The position numbers were made by a program, and so were the translations under genes. Shown here one piece after another: positions 32,481 through 41,774 of a DNA stretch of 64,000 nucleotides. The DNA comes from Nitzschia sp. pyKryTriq1 (Eukaryota; Bacillariophyta; Bacillariophyceae; Bacillariales; Bacillariaceae). The stretch is taken from the NCBI GenBank assembly GCA_956465555.1, contig OY101120.1, forward strand, positions 682,001 through 746,000, given 5' to 3'. Every line of letters starts with the position of its first letter. Position 1 is the stretch's first letter. The notes beneath the pieces were generated by a model that had not been told where the DNA came from, did no database searches, and saw only the letters and a list, made by a program, of their open reading frames with translations.

Positions 32481-34880
32481 CTAGGCTGTCACTACGACTT
32501 TAGATTCCATGGAAATCTGTCGTTGTTCCCAGATCACATGAGAGACCGAACAGGCTTGGTGAATATGGGCAATACGTGGATTGGTCACATTAATTGCCAC
32601 CAACAAGCCCACCTGATCATGTTCGAGTCGATCTTTGGCTGACGAGAGTTCATTGTGTGATGTCAAAGTGGCATTGGGTGGGATGGGGATCTTCAAGCAG
32701 ACTGGTTTGCCCAGGTACAAGGTTCCAATATCTTTCATCATATATGTCGTGTTCGTAGTATTGACACCACCCAAGAACAACCCCAAATCAGATCCCATAT
32801 TGCAGGCAGTCGCATCTCGTTTTTCGTTGACTTGGCAAATGACGACCGATTCAAACCATGCAGCAGCTAGTTGACCTACTTGAGGCGAAGGAAACGATGA
32901 CGTTGCAGCCTCCTTCTTGTGCTCGCAGGGCAACAACAGTTGCATGGCCGGTGATTCATATATGCCGTAGTATGCTTCCTTGGAATCGACAAAACCTAAT
33001 CCATTTTCATACAAGGATAGTGTTCGTTTGTTCTGCTTTTCTTCTTCGGATAAATCAAATGTCCACCCTTCGTTGTAGTACATTTGCGACTTGGGCAATG
33101 TCACATCCAAGTCTTCGGCTGTGGTTCCGCTAACGACGATTTCACTCAAATCGCCACTGGTGATGGGTTGAAACGTGGTTCGGCAATGGACAGGATTCAT
33201 TTGCCATCCATCATCATTGTTTGCTTTCGAATGCCCAAACAAAATGGTGTCGTACTTGGTAGTATTGGATCCCGTCACGGGAGGAGGCAAGGCAGGTGTG
33301 GGCTCCAAGTGTGATGCACAAGATAGTGGTCTGGAGGGAGAATGAGATTGAAGATATTCAAGGGCGGTCAAAAAGTGCATTGCCAGCATCCATCCGTTCA
33401 GTTCATGTTCCTTGAGGGCAGGGTGGTGCAGTGCTTGTCCCGGAGCTCCGATGGGTGCTCCAAACTTGCGCCATTCTTGAAAACCAATGGGATTATGTTG
33501 CTCCTTGCGCTCCAAAAACGGTTTGACTGCGGGACCAGTATGCAAGACAACCGGATCTTTCAATAGCTTGGCATAGCCTCCCAGCACGTCACGTCGTTGA
33601 CCTGCCAAGTATGTATCTTTGACAATGAGTTTGGGTGGCGTCACCCTCACACTGTTGGTAGCATTGTAGGTGGAGAGTAAATGGCGGACATAGGCTTCCA
33701 ATCCTTCCGGTACCCCACCGGCTTCATTCATGCTGTAATCCCAGCTGACGACGTCGGGTGTAGTTCCCCAAAAGTTGGTCATACACCACCCGTACGGGAA
33801 CGCTGGACAACCTCCAATCGCCGCATTGTTGACTTGTAAGCCTGGAATTCCAGAGACCTTAAAAACAGTTTCGAGAAGACGTTGCATCTGGAAGGGAAAG
33901 GACTGTTCAAATTTGTTGCCCCGACCAGCAGTGACCGAATATCCTCCAAAGGCGACCTGAAAGGGACGTTTCTCTTGTCGCGCTTGCTGCAAACGGCATG
34001 CTGTGGCCACAATATCTGCCGGCGCACCGTCATCACTTTTATTCTCAGTATTTGTATCCTCTTGCTGAAAGAATGTCGTCATGCCCTTGTCGAGCAACAT
34101 CCGGGCGATATTCTCGTTCCCGTACGTCTCGGCAAATCGTTCTCGCAATCCCTTGGCGACTTGCCAAAATAGGGCAGGATTATCCATACTACTATTGGTA
34201 GCAGTCAAGTTCGCTGTAGTACTTTGTTCCGGCGGAATGGTGGCTGCAAACCCAAAAGCATCCCACTTTGCGGAATCGGAGAGCTCAAACGAGGGCAAGG
34301 GAGGCAAAGTATCCGGTGCCTTTTCTTCGGCTTGCACCTGCTGGACTTGCTGCTTCTGCTGCTGCTGTAGTTGTTCCTCCATGGCTTTCTTTTGCTGCTT
34401 CATCAAAATGGCCAGTTTGGCTTCATCTTCCTCGTTGTAATCGGGAGACGCTTGACGATGACTACTTGAATCTTCTTCTTCGTCGCCTTCCTTGTAGTCT
34501 CTTGGCTTGGCGTCTTGTTGCAAAATAATATTATTTTTGACCCGATCATCATCTTTGTTGTTGGTAGGAGTGTCATCGTCCACAATATAGACAATTTCTT
34601 CCACCATGCCAGCATTTGGATCATAAGGATACACTCGGCGGTACAGAAAAAAGGCGGCGATGCATACCAGCAAAAGAATGACACCCACTTGCAGTACTAA
34701 CACCACAAACGGAGGTTCATTGCGTCGCCGTTGTCGCCGTCGTCGTCCACGAGACTTTTTATTATTGTTATGATCGTCCTCGTGAGAATCTCCGCTAGGA
34801 ACTTGCACCAAGGAGGAAGCGGCTGCTTGGGGACGACGACGATGGCGCGTCGAGTCTTCCATCATGGCGGTCGAACCCAT
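32481..34880 (-). CDS. Type II membrane protein with SGNH-hydrolase-like lumenal domain
   Basis: Single exon, 799 aa, ATG at 34880. A basic cytosolic N-terminus (RGRRRRQRRRNEPP) and one TM (FVVLVLQVGVILLLVCIAAF, ~59-78) give a type II Golgi-like topology. A Lys/Gln-rich coiled stretch at ~155-185 is the stem. The core begins at ~305 with PFQVAFGGYSVTAGRGN (block I-like, Ser315), then NNAAIGGCPAFPYGW and VVSWDYSMNE; His-containing blocks (HHPALKEHELNGWMLAMHF, ~485-503) could supply the catalytic His. The last ~250 residues are a beta-rich unknown with several cysteines. The SGNH assignment is from motif order, not a full match; a role in glycan acyl-group chemistry is an inference. Confidence 0.72.
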   Translation of the reverse strand: MGSTAMMEDSTRHRRRPQAAASSLVQVPSGDSHEDDHNNNKKSRGRRRRQRRRNEPPFVVLVLQVGVILLLVCIAAFFLYRRVYPYDPNAGMVEEIVYIVDDDTPTNNKDDDRVKNNIILQQDAKPRDYKEGDEEEDSSSHRQASPDYNEEDEAKLAILMKQQKKAMEEQLQQQQKQQVQQVQAEEKAPDTLPPLPSFELSDSAKWDAFGFAATIPPEQSTTANLTATNSSMDNPALFWQVAKGLRERFAETYGNENIARMLLDKGMTTFFQQEDTNTENKSDDGAPADIVATACRLQQARQEKRPFQVAFGGYSVTAGRGNKFEQSFPFQMQRLLETVFKVSGIPGLQVNNAAIGGCPAFPYGWCMTNFWGTTPDVVSWDYSMNEAGGVPEGLEAYVRHLLSTYNATNSVRVTPPKLIVKDTYLAGQRRDVLGGYAKLLKDPVVLHTGPAVKPFLERKEQHNPIGFQEWRKFGAPIGAPGQALHHPALKEHELNGWMLAMHFLTALEYLQSHSPSRPLSCASHLEPTPALPPPVTGSNTTKYDTILFGHSKANNDDGWQMNPVHCRTTFQPITSGDLSEIVVSGTTAEDLDVTLPKSQMYYNEGWTFDLSEEEKQNKRTLSLYENGLGFVDSKEAYYGIYESPAMQLLLPCEHKKEAATSSFPSPQVGQLAAAWFESVVICQVNEKRDATACNMGSDLGLFLGGVNTTNTTYMMKDIGTLYLGKPVCLKIPIPPNATLTSHNELSSAKDRLEHDQVGLLVAINVTNPRIAHIHQACSVSHVIWEQRQISMESKVVVTA

Positions 34881-35641
34881 CGTGACTGATGACTAACGGA
34901 TTGACCTGTAGTGCTTTTTACTATGTGTTATTGGTCAGAAAAATATTGATGATGAATAAAGTACCTGATGGTACCAGGTACAGAAGTGCAGAAGTGAGAA
35001 GTGTAATAATAACGCATCATCATTTTGATCATTGGCTGATGGTGAACAGTGAGAGAACAGCACGCGTTCGTTGGAAAAAGAGCGACCGCCTTTTTTGAAT
35101 TGTGATTTGATTGGAGCGTACGTATGTACCAATATGTATTTCTCGTCACACGATACATATGTTTGTAATACACTACGTACATACATATCTTGTCACTTCA
35201 TTCGCGTCGCGCTCGCCTCGCTCGCGTCGCGTCCGTTCCTTCGCTTCCTTCATTTTGAATTTTTCCCTGATGCATCCTGAGCAGGCGTCCACTACTCATC
35301 AGTCATCATGAATTGAAACGCAGCTTTGCAATAATATGGCACATCTGATTGTAGAGGACAGTCTCTACTGAAGAGAGGGCTTGGCTACTAGTAGAGTGGA
35401 TAGTGGATATCCGTTGTCTATCAATGGTAATAACAAGTGTCAACGCGAGGGCCAAGGTAGTAGGAAAGAACGAATGGTAATCGACGAAGACTGGATTGTT
35501 CAAAAGTTAGATTTTTTTCAGCATGACTTGGCTTGGGTAAGATCTGTCGTAGATACTGAAGCAAATAGCAAATATACCGTCGAGAGTAATCGCCGCTGAA
35601 TATTATGTGGACCCAAATGTTGCCTCAAGAATGTGCATATT
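34881..35641. other. Intergenic spacer
   Basis: No gene seen. Features are a 'gatggtaccaggtac' GTAC string at ~34965, 'cgtcgcgctcgcctcgctcgcgtcgcg' simple sequence at ~35205-35232, and a CTACTAGTAGAG island at ~35360-35400. Confidence 0.5.
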
Positions 35642-36370
35642 TTAGTCGTAAATAATCTCCTTGCTGTCATGCAAAAGTTGCCAATCTCGATAAAGATAGA
35701 AAAATGTGACTGCGGCGACAGCCCCCGCGGCAAACGAACAGAACAAATTCTGACTGGTCCGCTCCACAAGTACTAACCAAACCTGCAAACTAAAGGTGCC
35801 CAACGACCACGAAAAACATCGTTGTCCGTCCACTCGAGCCCTTGTCGTTCGTCGGAGAAAAATGTCATATTCGCGATCCCGTTCGGCTCCCAAGGCACTT
35901 CGACAGTACAAAATCGTCAAGGAAAAGACAATCGTAGCATATATTCCCAAGAGGGAAGACATTCCAGATGCCATTTGAATGGCAAGACAAAGAGCTCTGT
36001 AAAGGATGTGGGTATAAGTAGGGTGAATTGGATTGAATCCTACCAGGCAGCCGAAGGACATGGACGCCGTTAGTGTAGACACCAGCACGTAGGCAGACAA
36101 AGAGTCGAGACGGGCTTCCTGTCGAAAGAAATCACGTTCATGCGTTAAAACGCTTGGACGGGGACGACGTTTCTTGGCGGGGGTGCTGAAAAGAGTGGTG
36201 GTGGTGGTTATCGGTGTGGCTGGGCGGTTTCGTTGTTGGCTAAAACTTGCGATCTTGGTCGCTGCAGCAGCATGTATCCTCTGCCGGCTGCTCTGCGAAG
36301 GGAATGTTAACGCCGCCACTCGGACTGTGTTGGCAGTAGCTGCAAGGTACACTAAAACGAGGTTCCGCAT
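35642..36370 (-). CDS. Four-TM protein with plastid-like presequence (paralogue of 36727-37572)
   Basis: Single exon, 242 aa, ATG at 36370. The N-terminus is signal-like (MRNLVLVYLAATANTVRVAA) with ALTFPS, a plausible plastid-import site, and a Ser/Thr/Arg-rich transit-like stretch. The mature part opens with LTHERDFFRQEARLDSLSAY. Four TM segments follow, including SFGCLVGFNP, SSLLGIYATIVFSLTILYCR and a C-terminal pair. The blocks HERDFFRQ, YATIVFSLTILY and YRDWQLLHDSKEI match the divergent neighbour. A thylakoid or plastid-envelope protein is the likeliest place, but I do not recognise a named family. Confidence 0.8.
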   Translation of the reverse strand: MRNLVLVYLAATANTVRVAALTFPSQSSRQRIHAAAATKIASFSQQRNRPATPITTTTTLFSTPAKKRRPRPSVLTHERDFFRQEARLDSLSAYVLVSTLTASMSFGCLVGFNPIHPTYTHILYRALCLAIQMASGMSSLLGIYATIVFSLTILYCRSALGAERDREYDIFLRRTTRARVDGQRCFSWSLGTFSLQVWLVLVERTSQNLFCSFAAGAVAAVTFFYLYRDWQLLHDSKEIIYD

Positions 36371-36726
36371 AGTTCAATGAATATTCGTTCGTAGGATGGT
36401 CTTAAAATGGAGCAGTTCACGACGATGGAGGTAGAGTGATGGAAGTAAGACGCTTGTGACCAAAGGGGGATCGATGCGGTTGATGGATTGGATGATGGGT
36501 TCCAGGTGTCAAAAATATTCCGATCCATCAAAAAAGACATTTTCGACCTGGTACTGAATCTACGTATAGATCTACATGGTAGAGAGGCGAAGAATCCAAT
36601 CAAACATTGATGAGAAATCGCACAAACGAAGCTGTCAGTAGATAGACCTGCCTGGACTAGACTACAAGTAGTCTACAATAACCATTCCAGTTCTAGCTAC
36701 GTCGTACGATTAAAGCTGCCAACACG
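36371..36726. promoter_or_regulatory. Bidirectional promoter region between paralogues
   Basis: 356 bp between the start codons of two divergent related genes. No obvious TATA box. A 'gtagatctat' and 'tctacatggtagag' pair at ~36555-36590 and a 'ctacaagtagtctac' inverted repeat at ~36660-36675 are the only structure noted. Confidence 0.45.
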
Positions 36727-37572
36727 ATGACGAGATCATCTTGGGTGTTTCTTTTGTTTGCCGTGTCATTGAGGACTTTCACAGCTCTCGGCTTCGTCAC
36801 GCCCCATCCAAATCAAGCCGATGGGCATAATATTAACCCATCCACACATCACCATAATACAGCTACGGCTTTACATGCATTCAAAAACCCACTCTCTTCT
36901 TTTATGTCCAGTCGAAGACGAATTCGGGACGGAATAAAAAGGCTTGCGGATAGGAACAAAAAGTTCACCCCTGAAAGGCGCCAAAGGATCCGTCAGGAGA
37001 TCCAGTACCTTGAAGACGAAGATTTCCTTTTTATGGATCTCCAGCCGAAAATACTAATACACGAGCGTGACTTTTTTCGGCAAGCCTCCAGAACTTCGGC
37101 ATGGGAACAGTACGTGGTAGTCAGCATCCTCTGTTCTTCCATTTCCTTTGGTGCCTTGAGTAATTTTGCTCTCAATCCAGATCATGAAGGAATATATATC
37201 TATGATGTGGTCCTCAGGTCGATTGTCCAGTTGGTGGCAAGTGTCTCCTGCTTGTGTGGTCTATATTCGACCATGGTATTTTCGTTGTCGATTTTATATG
37301 GCAGGACGGCCTTGGGACTGGAAAGAGACGTCCAATACGATAGATTTTTGGACAACACCCAAGATATTAGAGACGCAGGATTTCTGTCCTTTTCGTCATC
37401 ACTGGCACTGTTTGCCGTACTTGTGGTACTGGTCCTCGCGGAGGATTTGCCATTGGTGATGGGCTTTCCCATTGGTTTCGTCATGTCGGGGGCACTTGTC
37501 ATTGGGTTTCGTGATTGGGAACGTCTTGTGGTCCATGCAGCAGATATTTTCTTTGACGACGACGAGGACTAG
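36727..37572 (+). CDS. Four-TM protein with plastid-like presequence (paralogue of 35642-36370)
   Basis: Single exon, 281 aa, ATG at 36727. The signal peptide (SSWVFLLFAVSLRTFTALGF) runs into TALGFVTPHP, an ASAFAP-like site with the central Phe. A basic helix (RRRIRDGIKRLADRNKKF) precedes ILIHERDFFRQASR, which corresponds to the start of the homologous part in the neighbour. Four TMs follow, with YSTMVFSLSILYGRTALGLE and FRDWERLVVHAADIFFDDDE at the end. The identity to the neighbour is moderate and confined to the membrane part, so the inverted duplication is old. No enzymatic motif seen. Confidence 0.82.
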   Translation: MTRSSWVFLLFAVSLRTFTALGFVTPHPNQADGHNINPSTHHHNTATALHAFKNPLSSFMSSRRRIRDGIKRLADRNKKFTPERRQRIRQEIQYLEDEDFLFMDLQPKILIHERDFFRQASRTSAWEQYVVVSILCSSISFGALSNFALNPDHEGIYIYDVVLRSIVQLVASVSCLCGLYSTMVFSLSILYGRTALGLERDVQYDRFLDNTQDIRDAGFLSFSSSLALFAVLVVLVLAEDLPLVMGFPIGFVMSGALVIGFRDWERLVVHAADIFFDDDED

Positions 37573-38254
37573 TGGGGGCCACGTCGTGCCATGACACATT
37601 ACACACAAGATTCTACTCAGCTGTTGAAGTAATTGATGCAGGCTTTTGCTATAATTTTGTCGAATGCCACACGCAATAATCAAGGACATCGAAGGGGGAT
37701 ATTCCAACCGCGCCAACCACTGTACTTGTAGGGCATTCCGACTCAGATCCGAGTAGATCTCTCTTGCCAGGCCAGACAAGAAGGTAAAGGCGGCCGCAGC
37801 TTTAGAATAGAGAAACTTGCAATTAGAATCGCGGCGTTTGGCTGACTGGTAATCTTTTTCATCGCTCTCCTTCTAGCTACAGCAATAAAGAAGCACAAGT
37901 AATCGTCTCTCGCCCACAGTACCAAAACCGTATGTACCGGTACGCGTACCTGGTACAGGAAAGAGGGGAGAAAAAAGGCGAAGGAGATCCCCCGAGTCGA
38001 ACCATCAATCATCATCAATCGCGATGTCGTCATCATCGCGCGCAACGCGTGCAAAAAATGCGAAGAGCCATCACCGCACAATTTTGAAAAAAAAGGCGTC
38101 GATCACATCCACTCAAAACGTTCTTCGGCGGGATCTTTGATCATCACCATGTTGCCGCTGCGGTACGAGTAGACTACTGCAGTCTGTTTCGACTTGGCAA
38201 TCATTTCATTCCGGCAAACGAAAGGTTTTGACTCCTCGTCTTCCGTCAATCCAG
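37573..38254. other. Intergenic spacer
   Basis: No gene. One short GTAC island at ~37930-37962 (tgtaccggtacgcgtacctggtaca). Confidence 0.5.
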
Positions 38255-40162
38255 ATGAGGACTTGTCCAAACGCTTCAAGGTCTTGTATTGGTGGTGCTA
38301 GGAACAGCCTTCTTACACTTGCCATGGTGTCTTCATTGATTTTGGGTCGTTTTGTCACAAAGGCCTTGCAGACATCATCACCTGCATTTTTATACTCACG
38401 GCCTCTGGCTATTTCGGCCGCAAAGAGATTCGCGGCAGCTAAATCAACCCAGTTATTGAGTTCTCTAGAGGAAGATACCCAAGGGAGACGAATTCGACGG
38501 AGATCAAGCGCTGACAACGACACTGCTGGTAATCCCGCAAGTCCAAGAAGTCGAGGTGGAGGCGGTTGGGACGACGACGATGACTGGGGAGCTCCTGGGC
38601 CGAAGAGAAAATCGTCAGGTGGAAAAATCGATAGGACCAACAACGACGGTGGCTGGGACGCTAATTATACTCCCAAGCCTAGATCGCCAGGTGGAAGGAC
38701 CGATAGGAGCAGGGACGACGATGGTTGGGACACAAATTATACTCCCAAACCTAGATCGTCGGGTAGAAGGACCGACAGGATCAACAACGACGATAGTTGG
38801 GACGCTAATTATACTCCCACGCCAAGGTCGTCTGGTGGAAGGACCGATAGGAGCAGCAACGACGACGGCTGGAACGCCAACTATACTCCGAGACCAAGAT
38901 CAACAAGGCAGGGAGGCCCGCCAGGGCGAGGCTCGACGTGGGGCCAACAAAATGACAATCGAAGTAGGGACGGCCGAGGTCGTCCCTCCAATTTTTCTTC
39001 ACGAGGTGGTCGGGCAAGGCAAGGTGATCAGTTTGAAAATTCGAATCCAGGAGTTCGAGCCATCAACATGAATGCCTTGGAAGGAGCTGGTTTTGTGCAT
39101 TTATACGGCCTATCGTCTGTATTGAATGCATTGCAAGCCAATCGAAGAGATTTGACGACTTCATCAGAACGAGGGGCGGAGCTAGTCGGGGATGATGAGG
39201 AAGACGACGAATACAGCTTGACTGATAGAGAACCACCCAAGCCTCAAGCCCAATTTCGCCCGTACCTCTTTGTTCAAGAGCGAAGGTCGTCCAGCAGGCG
39301 GGGCCAAAAGGCTACTGATGCTGAGCGAGTACTTGCCTTGGCTGAGGAACGTAATGTGCCAGTGGCAGAAGTGGACAAGGGTATATTGAATTCACTTTCT
39401 GGAAATCGACCCCATCAGGTGCGTGTTCTTCGCCTGTCCAAGTGTGACGTGTGGGTAGGTCGCATCGTCTCAATCTTATCTATCTAAATGCTTCTCGCCC
39501 ACGGTATCTTTTCGCTACAGGGATTCGTATTGCGGTGTGGAAAGTTGGATTTTGAACCCCTATCTCGCATTCCAGTACCAGATGATTCAGAGGAGGAAAC
39601 GCCTTCGCTTTGGTTGGTTCTTGACGAGGTGGTGGATCCACAGAATTTGGGGGCCTTGCTGCGGTCGGCATACTTTTTGGGTCAGAGCAAATTGGGCGTC
39701 TTGGTCTGCTCAAAAAATTCTGCACCTCCCACACCCGTGGTGAGCGCAGCCAGTGCAGGCGCGTTGGAACTAGTGACAGTCTACAGTACCACCAACCTAC
39801 CGCGAACTCTCAATCAGGCTCGTGATGATGGATTTCGCATCATTGGAGCCTCCTCCTCAGTTCCCAGCAATAGTGGTTCCTCGGAATTCGACGATAGCGA
39901 GGATGCACCTGCAGCCTTGTATGACTTATCAGACCTCCCTGTGAGTCTCGAAGAAGATGACCGCCCCGTACTTCTCGTTTTGGGGTCAGAAGGCCATGGC
40001 TTGCGAACGTTGGTAGCCAAGGCTTGTACAGAGTTCGTACGAATTCCATCCGCAGGGGAGGCATCTTCGGAAGATGAAGAGGGAGGGGAAGGAGTCGACT
40101 CTCTCAATGTCAGCGTCACTGGAGGGATTCTACTATGGCAACTACTCAGTGGTCGAAAGTAG
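38255..40162 (+). CDS. MRM1/TrmH-family rRNA 2'-O-methyltransferase with tandem repeats
   Basis: Exon 1 38255-39418, intron 39419-39520 (gtgcgt...tacag, phase 0), exon 2 39521-40162; 601 aa. A second ATG at 38324 (MVSSLILGRFVTKALQ) gives a good mitochondrial-type presequence and may be the true start. Residues ~115-215 contain four tandem ~24-aa repeats of the type GGRTDRSxxDDGWDANYTPKPR. The substrate-binding domain (GAGFVHLYGLSSVLNALQAN, AEERNVPVAEVDKGILNSLS, NRPHQGFVLRCG) matches MRM1. The SPOUT motifs are present: LVLDEVVDPQNLGALLRSA, LLVLGSEGHGLRTLVAKACT and DSLNVSVTGGILLWQLL. MRM1 methylates a universally conserved G in the large-subunit peptidyl-transferase loop of mitochondrial 21S/16S rRNA; a plastid site is also possible. 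Confidence 0.9.
38619..38906 (+). repeat. 72-bp in-frame tandem repeat (four units)
   Basis: Four units of ~72 bp inside the MRM1-like gene, beginning near 'ggtggaaaaatcgatagg' and repeating at ~38691, 38763 and 38835, with point differences. The encoded peptide is Arg/Gly/Asp/Trp/Tyr-rich, similar in composition to RNA-binding RGG-type linkers. Confidence 0.85.
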
Positions 40163-40550
40163 CTATACTACACTATGATGACTTGCGCATGAATAATGGT
40201 GCCGCGGTGGTTCGCTTCGTTGCGTCATTTCACATGTTACACAATTCTGTAGCTCTACCTGTATAAGATGCGAATGACTGTCGACTGTTATCGTCCAACA
40301 TTACTAGTCAAAAAAGACTACTTTTGTGCTAATATTTACAAGTACTATGCTGCGGTACCTGCATTTGCTTTTTAAAATTGCTATGATACGTTTTCTCAAC
40401 CAAAGATTTAACTACAGTACTCTGCTCTACTACTAGTAGCTACTTTAGGAACACGCTGCCGGTTGTCTATCAGATATACTGTACCCTGGTACTTGTACAG
40501 CTATTGTAGTAACTACCTTGTACTCTACTCTACTCTCTATCTCTACTAGT
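40163..40550. other. Intergenic spacer with GTAC and CTAGTAGAG islands
   Basis: No gene. Simple self-complementary strings at ~40415-40550 (ctctgctctactactagtag; taccttgtactctactctac) lead directly into the retroelement-like repeat. Confidence 0.5.
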
Positions 40551-41315
40551 TGGGAACAGCCCGAGCTACTACTCAACTCAATTATTGAGGTCGAGGAAAG
40601 CTGCAAGCATAGGACTAGGTTCCATCGTCTCTTGAGATGTGCAGATTAGCGCTGATGATCCCGAAAGGGTGAAAAGAGTCCATTGAGTCAATCAATTGGA
40701 CTGTCTGGCGTAGATGGTATCGTTCCGGCGGGGAAGAGATTAATTTCTCTCAACCGTCAAGGTAGCAACTAAATTAGACAGCGCACTTTTTCGCTGCTTT
40801 AAGAAACTCAAAACACGATTCCAACAACACTGCTCGAACGTACGGTCTCTCCTGGAAAGGAATGTACCGAGTAATACGTTCGTCCGCCATATGGCAGAGC
40901 ACCTGAAGGAAGAGGAGGTTCAGTACAGTCCCCAAATCATTCAAGATCGTACCGAGGTTGAAATTTTATGGCAAGGCAGCAAAGCAATTAGTTGTATGAA
41001 GACGTTCGGAGTCCTACGTTGCCAGTTATGCATGGAAGAGAAGCTTGCAATTCTACGTGCCCACTGGGAACAGCCCGAGCTACTACTCAACTCAATTATT
41101 GAGGTCGAGGAAAGCTGCAAGCATAGGACTAGGTTCCATCGCCTCTTGAGATGTGCAGATTAGCGCTGATGATCCCGAAAGGGTGAAAAGAGTCCATTGA
41201 GTCAATCAATTGGACTGTCTGGCGTAGATGGTATCGTTCCGGCGGGGAAGAGATTAATTTCTCTCAACCGTCAAGGTAGCAACTAAATTAGACAGTGCAC
41301 TTTTTCGCTGCTTTA
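40551..41315 (+). mobile_element. Tandem 5'-truncated retroelement 3' ends
   Basis: Two copies of a 251-bp segment, 40551-40801 and 41065-41315, differ at only two positions (t/c in 'catcg[t/c]ctc', c/t in 'gacag[c/t]gcac'). The second copy extends 263 bp further 5', to the end of the first copy. The extended copy holds an open frame (see next entry). The arrangement is a partial head-to-tail tandem of one element's 3' end. Penelope-like elements commonly leave such partial tandems, as does repeated target-primed insertion; which applies cannot be told from this window. Confidence 0.7.
40801..41163 (+). pseudogene. C-terminal remnant of a retroelement protein
   Basis: An open frame of 120 codons without an initiating ATG at its 5' end, from KKLKTRFQQHCSNVRSLL through LRCQLCMEEKLAILRAHWEQ to KHRTRFHRLLRCAD and a stop. 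The CxLCxEEKLxIL ... LLN ... E ... C-x-H-x-x-RFH pattern resembles the C-terminal Cys/His motif of reverse-transcriptase-bearing mobile-element proteins of animals and protists. The last 33 codons recur in the shortened copy (40551-40651). The assignment rests on this pattern alone. Confidence 0.55.
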
Positions 41316-41774
41316 CGATATCTCTACTACTAGCAGTAGTAGAGAGAACAATACCATACGGTATATACTGTACCGGTACGGTACTGGTACTGTACCGGTA
41401 CGGTACTGGTACTGTACGGTACTTCGAAGCGAGAAAGCTCCCTCTCGTGCCAGGAACTTCAGCCAAAATTCACAACGCTGATTGGTTCCTTCGAGTTGAA
41501 GGAAGAAAAAGGAAACTTTGAACTTCAAACTTCATGCCGAACTTCTTGAGGATATGACGGAACCACGTACGTCCCCGACGTGTTGCGTGTGTCTTGTGAA
41601 GAAACAAAAGATCTTTGATACTGACGACGACGCCGACGACGCCAACGCCAACGACAACGACAACGACTTCACCATAATAGTTTCGGCAGACTTCTTTTTC
41701 TTATCTTTTCATAATTCCGGTGCAGCGCATAAAGTTTATCTCATCTTTTAGAAAGTCTTGACCACCGCTTCACA
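41316..41774. other. Intergenic spacer with 22-bp GTAC tandem repeat
   Basis: Contains the inverted repeat ctctactactagcagtagtagagag at ~41321-41345 and a 22-bp tandem unit at 41366-41387 and 41388-41409 with a partial third to 41423. The remainder up to the amidase start is a 5' leader-like region with 'gacgacgccgacgacgcc' simple sequence at ~41625. Confidence 0.7.
41366..41423. repeat. Tandem GTAC-rich repeat, 22-bp unit
   Basis: Unit tactgtaccggtacggtact followed by gg. Two exact copies and a shortened third. Each unit contains TACCGGTA, a perfect palindrome, so the array can form nested hairpins in single strands. Confidence 0.9.
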
